The notes under the pieces: generated by a model
The model's database searches: none
Told to the model about the DNA's origin: nothing
Seen by the model: only the letters and a program-made list of their open reading frames with translations
Made by a program: the position numbers and the translations under genes
Assembly (NCBI GenBank): GCA_000151295.1
Contig: GG745378.1
Span: 170,873-197,555, forward strand
DNA: 26,683 bases
Reading direction: 5' to 3'
DNA from: Allomyces macrogynus ATCC 38327
Taxonomy: Eukaryota; Blastocladiomycota; Blastocladiomycetes; Blastocladiales; Blastocladiaceae
Part shown: piece by piece, positions 9,303-18,054 of the stretch
Numbering within the stretch: position 1 is the stretch's first letter
How the letters are laid out: every line of letters starts with the position of its first letter

Positions 9303-9785
9303 AATAAACGGAAATCTTGAATGTTGCGTGATTGTGAAGACCGTGAGTGCACGATAGAACCACCCGCGCTGTCGGACAAGTCATTCGTTTCATCCTGGTT
9401 TGTATCTTGCACAGTTGTCCGGGTATCTTCGGATCAGTTACGTAGCCCACGTTGTTGCTTCAGTCACAGTAGAGCGGAACCAGATGGTGATGGTGATGGT
9501 GAAACAAGAAGCGTGGGCGCCTGAGACCAGCGGAAAGCTCGATGCAAAGAGCGAGAATGACAGCAAGACGGATTTGTATCAAGATAGTTTTGCAAGCAAC
9601 ATACGCACGCCACACAACGGCCCAACAATCCACGCCCACAAATGAACGGACAGAAAGAGGGAGAGCAGTAAACGAAAGTCAATCGAGAGAGAAGGGATCG
9701 AGAGAGGGGCGCGCAGCGATCAATCGAAGCAACGACAGAGTGCACGGGCACACGACCGTCACACGCCGACATACACGACCCACCG
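9303..9785. other. Convergent intergenic region with short trinucleotide repeat
   Basis: This separates the 3' ends of LEA-like 4 (plus) and the unknown minus-strand gene. It holds three GATGGT units at 9483-9502 and purine-rich sequence around 9640-9720. No coding signal was recognised. Confidence 0.5.
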
Positions 9786-11392
9786 TCAAATTGCTGCCAC
9801 AGCTGGACCAGCCGGCTCGCCACCATTGTTCGCCACGGCAGTCACAACCCACACCGGCTTGACATAATACTCGGCCGTGATCCGCAGGAGCTTGGTGTTA
9901 AACGAGTATCGCAGCTTGTCGAGCGTGGTCACGACCGTGTTAAGCACCCTCTTGTCGCCGCGCAGCTCGAGTTTGAGCGTCGTCACATTGTCGGTCACAC
10001 GCAGGACGCGCGGTTGCGCCGCGATGAGGTGCGCCGTTGCGACGGTCACTTTGAGCAGCTGCGTCGTACTCTTGAGTAGATCCGGGAGCCACTCGCTGTA
10101 GGCGTGCCCCGCGAACCCGGCTGCCTTGGGGATCTGGACGAGAACCGACGCGACGGTCGGCGGCACCGGCACTTTCGGCATGTTCGCAGCGGCAGCGCCG
10201 AGCTGGTCGTACACCTGGTGCAATTCGGCCTTGACCGCGTTGATTTCCTGGAGCGACTGCGGCTGGTAGTACCACTTGCCCTTGACCAATTGCGGCGCGT
10301 GAGCAGCACTTGTCGTGAATTTCCCGAGCGCAAACAGGGAAGGAACCGCAAACGGCACGAGATAGACGCCGTTCTTCCCCTGCTCGAAATCGGCCTTGCG
10401 CATGGCCGCGATCGGATCAGGCAAATCGAGCACATGCAGCACCGGGATCTGGCTCGTCATTTCGCGCGTCGGGGCCGGGCCCACGACGAGCACACCGCGC
10501 CCGTGATTGCCAAAATGCTGGAAAACAAACTGGTCGAGCGTCCGAATCGCGTGCGCGTCGTGCGACAGCACCTTGAGGTTGTCGGGCAGTTTCTTGGACA
10601 CGGCCGGCCCGCCGTTCGGGAACGCAATCACCGAGTTGGTGCCGGCAGCGAGCGCAAACACCTGGAGCCGCGCAAACTCGAGCAAGTACTTGACGAGTAC
10701 GGCCGCCTGCGCCGGGTCCTCGGTATACTGCATCAGATTCAGGGTTGCCGTCGTGTTGTACTCGTAGACCACGTAGGTTTCGCGGTGACGATCCGCTGCT
10801 TGGTGACGATCGCGGGCACGACGGACTTGTTGACCGGCCACTGCTCTTGCATCGCGAGCGCCGCGGTCACTGCTACCTTGCGCATCGCCTTGAGCAGCGC
10901 GACGGTCGATGCGCTCGGGATCACGTCTGATCTCCGGAACGTGACCGAGGCCAACGTGAGCGTGCCGAGTCCAATCGGATGCTCTTCGGCCTTGATCGTC
11001 TCGCGCATCGTCGTCGTGCCGGGCAAATGGCAGGTAGCGTTGGTCGTTTGGCAGCAGATTGCGAGAGAATGGCACAGGTTCATGCCGGAGTCGCGGTCTG
11101 TGGTGGTGGCCGTCGATGGGACGACGGGCCGACGGTCGTTGAAGAAGTGGGGAAAGAGCAGCTTGTCGCTGTCGACAAGGCGTGTATAGATCAAGTAAGT
11201 CCGAGCCGAGAACGCTTCGGATTCGGTCCGGGTCAAGTCGGCACGAGTGCCAGAAAGTGTCAGAAAGATGTGCGGCAGGTCGCGGGCCGTGATCGGGCAG
11301 TGGCAGTCGGTGGAGGATCGTAATTGTCGTCGCCGTCGTCGTCGTGGGGAGCGTGGGGAGGGCCAAAGGTGATTTCCGCGACAAATGATCAT
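9786..11392 (-). CDS. Unrecognised protein with one frameshift
   Basis: The C-terminal ~334 residues (from TYVVYEYNTTATLNLMQY to PAGPAVAAI, stop at 9786-9788) lie in one frame. The N-terminal ~200 residues (ATG at 11392-11390, including TYLIYTRLVDSDKLLFPHF and TLTLASVTFRRSDVIPSAS) lie in another. Both look protein-like, and the frames meet near 10790 (IVTKQRIVT then RETYVVYEY) with no splice sites, so a one-base indel or sequencing error is likely. The combined length would be ~535 aa. There is a Cys-rich patch (CHSLAICCQTTNATC). The segment after DVIPSAS and the later ALAAGTNSVIAFPNG are faintly reminiscent of SPFH/band-7 proteins, but I do not assign the family. The exact start is uncertain because the first ~40 codons are Arg-rich. 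It is divergent from SDR copy 1. Confidence 0.55.
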
Positions 11393-11612
11393 GTTCGCGT
11401 CGCGGTCACGCCGCTGTGACGAGGCGCCACATCACTCTTCGGCCTTGGCCAAGCGCGCAGCCCTGCTCTTCGCCACTTCGCTGCAGCAGTAGCAGTACGG
11501 CGTCGCTCGACATTAAGCGAACCAGCCAATAAACACCAACTGCAACACCCGCAAGAGCCGCAAGAGCTGAGTTACAAGCGCTGCAAGAGCTGAATAACGA
11601 GCGGCAAGAGAC
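11393..11612. promoter_or_regulatory. Divergent promoter region (unknown gene / SDR1)
   Basis: This is a 220-nt spacer between the minus-strand unknown gene and the plus-strand SDR copy 1. It contains GCAAGAGC(T/C)G repeats at about 11552-11605 (four imperfect copies) in what is probably the SDR1 5' UTR. No clear TATA box is visible. Confidence 0.45.
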
Positions 11613-12840
11613 ATGGCCAACTCGACGACAACGCTCTACCCAAGCTACCTGATCACCGGCGCGTCGTCGGGGATCGGTTATGCGCTCGCACTCGAGCTTG
11701 CCAAGCGTGCGCGCGCTGCCGACGTGCCGCTTGCGCTTGCGCTCACGGCACGCCGCGAGCAGCCGCTGGAGGAGCTGCGCGTCGCCATTCTCAAGATCCA
11801 CCCATGCTTCGTTGTGGTACGGCCGAGTTCCGTCGCCAGATCGTCTATTTTCGCGATTCTGACCATCCTGTGAACGGCCGGTTGTACATAGGCCAAGAAA
11901 CTCGACGTGACGGCCGGCATCGAGGCGATTCGCACGTGCATCGACGAGTGCCATGCGGCCATTGGCCCCATTCATTGCTTTGTGGTGAACGCGGGCGTGG
12001 CCGGTGCGCATTCACACATACGAGTACCTCCTGGATACCATGTGCGACTTCCTCACCTCATCGTTCGCTCGAGTAGCCCTGATGCGCGAGATTGGCCGCG
12101 ACGACGACTTTGCGGCCGACGCCATGGTCATTCAGACCAACCGTGCGTCGTTCATTACCATATTCACCCGTTTGTAACGCTCCAAAGCTCATGCCATCTC
12201 GCCACACTAGTTCTCGGAGCCATGGGCACCGTGGACGCGGCTGTGCGCTACATCAAGCGCAACTACATCAACAAGCTCGGCCCGGGCGCACACATTGTTG
12301 GCATTTCGTCGCTCGCCGGGTCGATGCTGCTGCCCAGGTTCAGCTCGTACAGCGTGTCGAAAGGTATGGTAGCGATGGCAATGTACTTCTGATCTGGTAT
12401 TTGACGCTTGAAACTCTAGCCGCGCTCAACACGTACTTGCGCATTCTCGCCCTCGAGACGCGCAGCGACAATATCGCCGTCTCAATCCTCAAGCCTGTAC
12501 GTTTTGTACCCGCTTGCTGCGCGCGATCTTCTCCACCCACTCGCGCTCTTCTCCACCCGCTGACCTGTCATTGTCGCGCGTATAGGGCTACATTGACACG
12601 CCCATCAACCAGCACATGCCCACGCGCCCGTTCGTGATCACGGTCGCGCGTGGCGCCGAATTGATTGCGTCGCACATTGCCGACAAGACGGCCGAGGCCT
12701 ACGTGCCCGGGTGGCCGTGGACGCTCGTCGCGTGGATCGTCGCGTGGCTGCCTGGGTGGTTGATTCTGTTCTTGGCCTCCAGCGCGGCTGTGGAGGGGGA
12801 TAATATCGGGTCGGCCATTGGCAGCAAGAAGAAGGAGTAA
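11613..12840 (+). CDS. Short-chain dehydrogenase/reductase, copy 1 (ER-membrane type)
   Basis: Predicted join is 11613..11816, 11892..12003, 12077..12142, 12211..12363, 12420..12496 and 12586..12840, giving 288 aa. Classical SDR features are TGASSGIG (15-22), TARRE after beta2 (favouring NADPH), an aspartate in LDVT, VVNAG, and the catalytic Ser161, Tyr174 and Lys178 (YSVSK). A PGY-IDTP loop follows. The C-terminus has a Trp-rich hydrophobic segment (WTLVAWIVAWLPGWLILFL) and ends in KKKE, a KKXX dilysine ER-retrieval signal. It therefore probably acts on a lipid-like substrate at the ER membrane with a cytosolic active site; 3-ketosphinganine reductase or a related lipid ketone reductase is possible but not shown. 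The second and third introns were set by homology with copies 3 and 4, giving the same 112-, 66-, 153- and 77-nt internal exons. Confidence 0.85.
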
Positions 12841-13179
12841 TGGAAGAGTGAAGTGGTGGAAAGGAATGACTTGCTTTCGACTCAGCTTGGGCAACCTTTC
12901 TCGCTTCAGTCAGATGGAGACGAACGGCAAAGGCAAGAGCATCCTGACAGGAGTTCAATCCTGATCCTGATGTAAATATCATTGTTCACGACCACATACG
13001 ACAAGTTGTGTCGGTAAATATTGCGGGCGGATGTGGGTGAATATTTTTCCGGACGCCACCTGCCTCGCCTTTTTTCCGCTGCAAGCTTGCGCAGCGACCA
13101 ACCGTTCAGAAGATCAGCACCAGGCCTTTTTAATCTATTGATCAGCACGATCGTCGATCCTCTCGAACCTGGAACCGAC
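12841..13179 (+). promoter_or_regulatory. Intergenic between SDR1 and SDR2
   Basis: AT-rich words GTAAATATT (13014-13022) and GTGAATATTTT (13036-13046) may be a TATA region for copy 2. No gene is supported. Confidence 0.35.
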
Positions 13180-14329
13180 ATGACTCGCACCAAGCTTTGT
13201 CCGAGCTCCCTGATTACCGGTGCATTGTTGGGCATCGTCAATGCGCTTGCGCTCGATTTTGCCAAACGTGCACGCGACGTTGACGTCCTGCACTCACTGG
13301 CCATCGCTGCTCGGCGTGAGATGGCGCTGAATGAACTGCGCGACACCATTGTCGAAATTCATCCAACCTGTGTTGTCATGGTACGACCAACCGACAGCGG
13401 TGAACGGTCATGGTGGGGGAAATCCAAGCTGATCGATAGTATCGGCGTGTACGTCAAGCGGCTCCATGAGACAGCAGGCATTGATGCGGTCATGGGTCAG
13501 ATTTATTGCTTTGTGGTCAATGCTGGCGAGGCCATTACGCACGTTATGAATGGAATTGGTGGGTCTGAACTGACCTCACATCCGTGTAGCGTTGCTGCGC
13601 GATATTGGTGGCGATGGCAACTTCATGAGGGATGCCTAGGTCATCCAAACCAACGGTGAGCCGCATTCTCTCTTTATTGATCAAAAGCATGTCATGTCCG
13701 TCTCACGCACCTCCTGGGCCCAGTGCTCGGCTCAATGGCCACGGTCGACGCGGCCGTCCGATACATCAAGTGCAATGGCATCAAAAAGTTCGAACCTGGC
13801 GCGTACATCGTTGGAATGTCGATCACTGGGTCGCTGCTGTTCCCGCGAGGTAGCACGTACTGCGTATTCAAAGTTGCGTGTTTCAATTCAATATCCACGC
13901 CCCATTATGCCCGCACTGACGCACCTTCCGTCTTCGCCGCACTCAACACCAACCTTCGCATTCTCGCGCTCGAAACCAGCACCGAAAACATTGCCGTGAC
14001 CATTCTCAAGCCCGTCCGTATATCATTCACGCTCTTCCCTTCCCTCTCCACCCGCCCACGCCTCCGTCCGTGCGAAAATCATAGGGCTGGATCGACACGC
14101 CCATCCGCCAGCACATTGCGACACGCCCGTTTGTGATCACGGTCGAGCGTGGCGCCAAGCTCATGGCGTCGCATATTTCCCGCAAGACCTCCGAGGCGTT
14201 TGTTCCCGGCTGGCCGTGGGCGATGTTTGCGTGGTTCATGTCGTGGGCGCCAGAATGGTGCGCGTTGGCAAGGTTGCCGCGGTTGAGGGGGAGAATTTTG
14301 GGTCCGTGATTGGTGGCCAGCAGAATTAG
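13180..14329 (+). pseudogene. Short-chain dehydrogenase copy 2, pseudogene
   Basis: The six-exon structure of copies 1, 3 and 4 is recognisable but broken in many places. The cofactor motif TGASSGIG reads TGALLGIV. The intron-1 acceptor AG is AC at 13451-13452. About 33 nt of exon 2 are missing. The intron-2 donor GT is gone (GAGGCC near 13530). Exon 3 has an in-frame TAG at 13637-13639 where the others read ATG or GTG. The intron-4 donor after the Tyr-x-x-x-Lys codons reads GTTGCG, shifted by one base. The C-terminal exon has a frameshift near 14270, and the last words (QQN) lack the dilysine motif. Exon 1 remains open, and intron 1 (72 nt) happens to be a multiple of three. Expression of a truncated product cannot be excluded, but a working enzyme is very unlikely. 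Confidence 0.85.
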
Positions 14330-14641
14330 AGGTATCAGGCAAATGGACGAGCCTTCAATTTTTTGGGCAGTGCCTGACATGACTCTCACGACAACAAGAC
14401 GGTGATGTTGATTGCGACGCACGTTGCTGCCAACCCATGTGCTTGTCAGGTCCAGGCCCAGACGCACGTTTACGCCACATTCTTTGCTCTGCGTTCTTCT
14501 GCTGCGGCCACGCCACGAACCAACTTGGTGTCGGCCAGTTCCACGTCCCTTCGCACTTGCCCTCGCACCCGTCCCTTCCCAGCGATCGTTCCTTCTCTCT
14601 CGCAGTCTTGGCCTTTCCAGAACCCACGCGCTCCATGAACC
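14330..14641 (+). promoter_or_regulatory. Intergenic upstream of SDR3, duplicated with SDR4
   Basis: This shares ordered words with the SDR4 upstream region: GTTGCTGCCAACCCATG (14423-14439), TTTACGCCAC, TGCTGCGG, AACTTGGTGTCGG and TCCACGTC. The 3' end is pyrimidine-rich and ends in TTTCCAGAAC at 14614-14623, 18 nt before the ATG. This could be an HSE-like core, or the acceptor of a 5' UTR intron. No gene is present. Confidence 0.45.
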
Positions 14642-15951
14642 ATGGCAGGCGCCAAGCTGGACCCGAGCTACTTCATCACCGGCGCGTCCTCAGGCATCGG
14701 CTACGCCCTGGCGCTCGAGTTTGCCAAGCGCGCACGCAATGCCAATGCGCCCCTTGCGCTGGCAATCACGGCCCGACGCGAGGAGGCGCTGAATGATTTG
14801 CGCGCGGCCATTCTTGAAGTGTACCCGGCGTGTGTCGTCGTGGTACAACCGTCCTCTTGATCAGTCGTGCAATTTTTTGAGCTGATTAACAGTGTTGGCG
14901 GCGGCAAGTAGGTCAAGCGTCTCGACGTGACGGCCGGAATTGACGCGATCCGCACTTGCATCAACGATTGTCATGTGGCCATGGGCCCGATCCATTGCTT
15001 TGTCGTCAACGCGGGCGTCGCCGGTACCATTTTCAAGCAGTCAGCAGTCGGCATGACCCCTTGAGCCCAAACTAATCCAAGACCGTCGATCCAGCTCGAA
15101 TGCGTGAGATTGGCCGCGACGACAGCTTTGCTAACGACGCGATGGTCATTCAGACCAACCGTACGTCCTGCCACGTCGTTTTGCTTGACTGGTTGCTCCG
15201 ATCTCACGCCCAAATCTTGTGTCCTAGTGCTCGGCACCATGGCCACGGTGGATGCGGCCGTACACTACATCAAGCAGAACGGGATAAACCAGAGTGGCCT
15301 GGGCGCGCACATTGTCGGCATGTCGTCAGTGAGCGGGTCGCTGCTTTTCCTGCGCGGCAGCTCGTACTGCGTGTCAAAGAGTGCGTTGCAGCCCTCACTC
15401 CACTGTTTAGACCTGTTTTCTAAACTGATACCGGTCGGTTGGGTGTGTTTAGCCGCGCTCAACCAGTACCTGCGCGTCCTTGCGCTCGAAACGCGAAGTG
15501 ATAATATTGCCGTGACGATTCTCAAGCCAGTACGTCCGTCATTGTATCATCATGATATGCTCGACTCTCCACTTTTTTCCACCCGCTCGCTGCTCCACCC
15601 GCGTTCTTCTCCACTCAGCCTTCTCCTCCCCATCCGCTCTCATCTCCACCGTCCTCACCCTTCTCCACCAGCTCACACCCCTCCCCCGTCGCTCTGTAGG
15701 GCTGGATCGACACGCCCATCAGCCAACATATTGCGCGGCGCCCGTTCGTGATCGCGCCTGAACGTGGCGCCGAATTGATGGCCTACCATATCGCCCGCAA
15801 GTCCTCGGAAGCGTTTGTCCCCGGCTGGCCATGGGCGGTGCTCGTGTGGCTCTTGTCGTTTGCGCCTGGGTGGTTGATTATCCTGATGGCCAAGCGTAAC
15901 ACGGAGAATGAGAATTTCGGGTCGGTGATCGGTGGGAAGAAGGAGGTCTAG
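14642..15951 (+). CDS. Short-chain dehydrogenase/reductase, copy 3 (ER-membrane type)
   Basis: Predicted join is 14642..14842, 14912..15023, 15095..15160, 15228..15380, 15453..15529 and 15700..15951, giving 286 aa. The ATG at 14642 is chosen over the out-of-frame ATG at 14635. It has TGASSGIG (13-20), TARRE, LDVT, VVNAG (N100), and catalytic Ser160, Tyr173 and Lys177 (YCVSK). The C-terminal membrane-associated segment (WPWAVLVWLLSFAPGWLIIL) is followed by a polar tail ending KKEV, matching KKXX. Donors are GTAC or GTGC type; branch-like CTAAT and CTGAT words are present. Intron 4 interrupts the codon after AAG with an A, giving Thr instead of the Ala of copies 1 and 4. Intron 5 is expanded to 170 nt by TTCTCCACC-type pyrimidine repeats. 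It is probably an NADPH-dependent reductase of a membrane-borne carbonyl substrate; the exact substrate is unknown. Confidence 0.88.
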
Positions 15952-16367
15952 GAGAGCAAACTCGAAGAGCCAGATTGCATCGCTCATTATTCCTGTTTTC
16001 CTTCTGACGACCCGGCGATCGTTTGCGGGGATCGAGGGCTGATGATGTCCAGCGTCCGTCTCGACACGCACAAAGGCAATAGCCAATAACAGTGACGTTC
16101 GTTGCGATGCACATTGCCAGGGATTCTTGATTACCTAACGTTGCTGCCAACCCATGCTCGTGGGCTTTTGACTTGGACGCGCCTTTACGCCACCTTCCTG
16201 TGCTGCGGACACGTCAGAAACAAACTTGGTGTCGGATATTTATCTATGTCCACGTCTCTCGCACTTGCTCTCACCCGGCTTCACTGTCACACCGGGCCCA
16301 TTTGCGAACAGTTGATCGTTTCTTCTCCCACAGGCTCGCAATTTCCAGAACCTGCGGTCTACGTACC
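15952..16367 (+). promoter_or_regulatory. Intergenic upstream of SDR4
   Basis: This is paralogous to the SDR3 upstream region (GTTGCTGCCAACCCATG at 16140-16156, AACTTGGTGTCGG near 16225). It has an AT-rich GATATTTATC word near 16235 that copy 3 lacks. TTTCCAGAAC at 16342-16351 is 16 nt before the ATG, at nearly the same offset as in copy 3. No gene is seen. Confidence 0.45.
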
Positions 16368-17714
16368 ATGGCACACACAAAGCTGTACCCAAGTTACCTG
16401 ATCACCGGCGCGTCATCAGGAATTGGCTACTCGCTCGCGCTCGAGTTTGCCAAGCGCGCGCGCGACGCCAACGTGCCGCTTGCGTTGGCTATCACGGCTC
16501 GACGCGAGGAGGCGCTGAATGATTTGCGCACGGCTATTCTTGACGTGTACCTAGCATGCGTCGTCGTGGTACGAGCTTCAGCACGTTTCCGTCTTGAGAG
16601 CAAACGTGGAACCAAGCTGATCATTGATCCGCTGTGCGTAGGTCAAGCAGCTCGACGTGACGGCCGGAATCGACGTGATTCGCGCGTGTATCTCCGAGTG
16701 CCATGAAGTCATGGGCCCAATCCACTGCTTTGTCGTCAACGCGGGCGTCTCGGGTACGTTTTCCTTCCGGTTGACGCGATACCACGAACGCACACTGACC
16801 CAACACCCGTCAATCTTCCAGCACGGATGCGCGAGATTGGCCGCGACGACAATTTTGCCGACGAGACCGTGGTCATTCAGACCAACCGTACGTCCCACCC
16901 CATCGCTCGTCCCAACAAGTCGATCGAATCTCACTCGCACGAAACTCATGTGTAGTGCTCGGCTCCATGGCGACGGTCGATGCAGCCGTGCGCTACATCA
17001 AGCAGCACGGCATCAACCAGCGCGACCCGGGCGCGCACATTGTGGGCATGTCGTCGGTGAACGGGTCGCTGCTGTCCCTGCGCGGCAGCTCGTACTGCGT
17101 GTCGAAAGGTGCGTTTTGCGTCCCCCTCCTTTATCTGCTCGGATTGTCCAAGCTGACGCGTGCTGGTCGGGTTTCCAGCGGCGCTCAACACGTACCTTCG
17201 CATCCTTGCGCTCGAAACGCGCAGCGACAACATTGCCGTGACGATCCTCAAGCCGGTACGTTTGGTGATTTGGTCGGGAATTGCGCGCTAGTCTCCGCCG
17301 TCCGCCATGAATCCTTCCCCACCGCTCTCCTCGACCCGTGCGCATCTACCCGCTCGCTTCTCCACCCGCTCGCTCCCCCCCCCCCCCCCCAGCTCGCTTC
17401 CCCACCCACCCGCTCCTTTCCTCGCCTCCTCACTCCACTTTCCGTCTCGCTAGGGCTTTATCGACACGCCCATCAGCCAACACATTGCGCGGCGTCCCTT
17501 CATGATCACGCCCGAGCGCGGCGCCGAACTCATGGCGTACCATATCGCCCGCAAGTCGTCCGAGGCGTTCATCCCGGGCTGGCCGTGGGTGGTGCTTGCG
17601 CGGCTTCTGTCGTGGGCGCCTGGGTGGCTGACGATCTGGATGGCCAAGCGCAACCGCACGGAGAGTGAGAGTTTCGGGTCGGTGATTGGTGGTGGGAACA
17701 AGAAGGCCGAGTAG
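16368..17714 (+). CDS. Short-chain dehydrogenase/reductase, copy 4 (ER-membrane type)
   Basis: Predicted join is 16368..16568, 16642..16753, 16822..16887, 16956..17108, 17179..17255 and 17454..17714, giving 289 aa. All internal exon lengths equal those of copies 1 and 3. Motifs are TGASSGIG (13-20), TARRE (NADPH type), LDVT (Asp72), VVNAG (100-102), Ser160, Tyr173, Lys177, and GFIDTP at 204-209. Residues ~245-268 (WPWVVLARLLSWAPGWLTIW) form a hydrophobic or amphipathic membrane segment. The tail ends KKAE, a KKXX signal. The C-terminal region (GxIDTP, RPFMITPERGAELMAYHI, WPW...PGWL) resembles a group of membrane-associated SDRs common in bacteria and fungi rather than the cytosolic type. Intron 5 is 198 nt and contains a 16-base C run followed by AG, a potential decoy acceptor. 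Confidence 0.88.
17375..17390. repeat. Poly-C tract in SDR4 intron 5
   Basis: Sixteen consecutive C, directly followed by AG, lie within the last intron of SDR4. The neighbouring sequence is CTCCACCCGCTC-type pyrimidine repeat shared with the same intron in copies 1 and 3. The complementary strand is a G run. Confidence 0.9.
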
Positions 17715-18054
17715 AGGGTGGCGAGGGTGCAAGGCACGGGTGGAACTAACAGGAATGGAGCGGCATGGCTAGTTTGCGTTCATTATTGTTTGTCCTTCCG
17801 ACCAGGTCATACGAAAGGCTATGTTACACGTTCCGGGGATAGAGGACTCAACGCCGAAATAGAGAAGAGGCCTTGCGTCCGGCGCGGGACATCAAGGCGA
17901 GGAGTGAGGGGAGAGGGGTTGGGGGAGGGGGGGGGGGGCGACGTTGCGCGCACATGAAGAGTAGTTCCACTTTCAAAACACCAAAATCAAAAAAAGCCAG
18001 ACGCAGCCAAACCGCTGCGTCTACCTCGCGTCACCGCGTCGCGTCGCGGCGGGT
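17715..18054. other. Convergent intergenic region with G-rich tract
   Basis: It lies between the 3' ends of SDR4 (plus) and the acetyl-CoA hydrolase gene (minus). At 17907-17938 the plus strand holds successive G runs ending in twelve consecutive G (17927-17938), a possible G-quadruplex on the plus strand. An A-rich patch follows near 17976-17999. No coding sequence was recognised. Confidence 0.6.

Noticed and set aside
11406..12011. 201-codon minus-strand open frame opposite SDR copy 1
   Set aside because: It is antisense to verified SDR exons 1-2 and their introns; the plus-strand SDR motifs explain the sequence.
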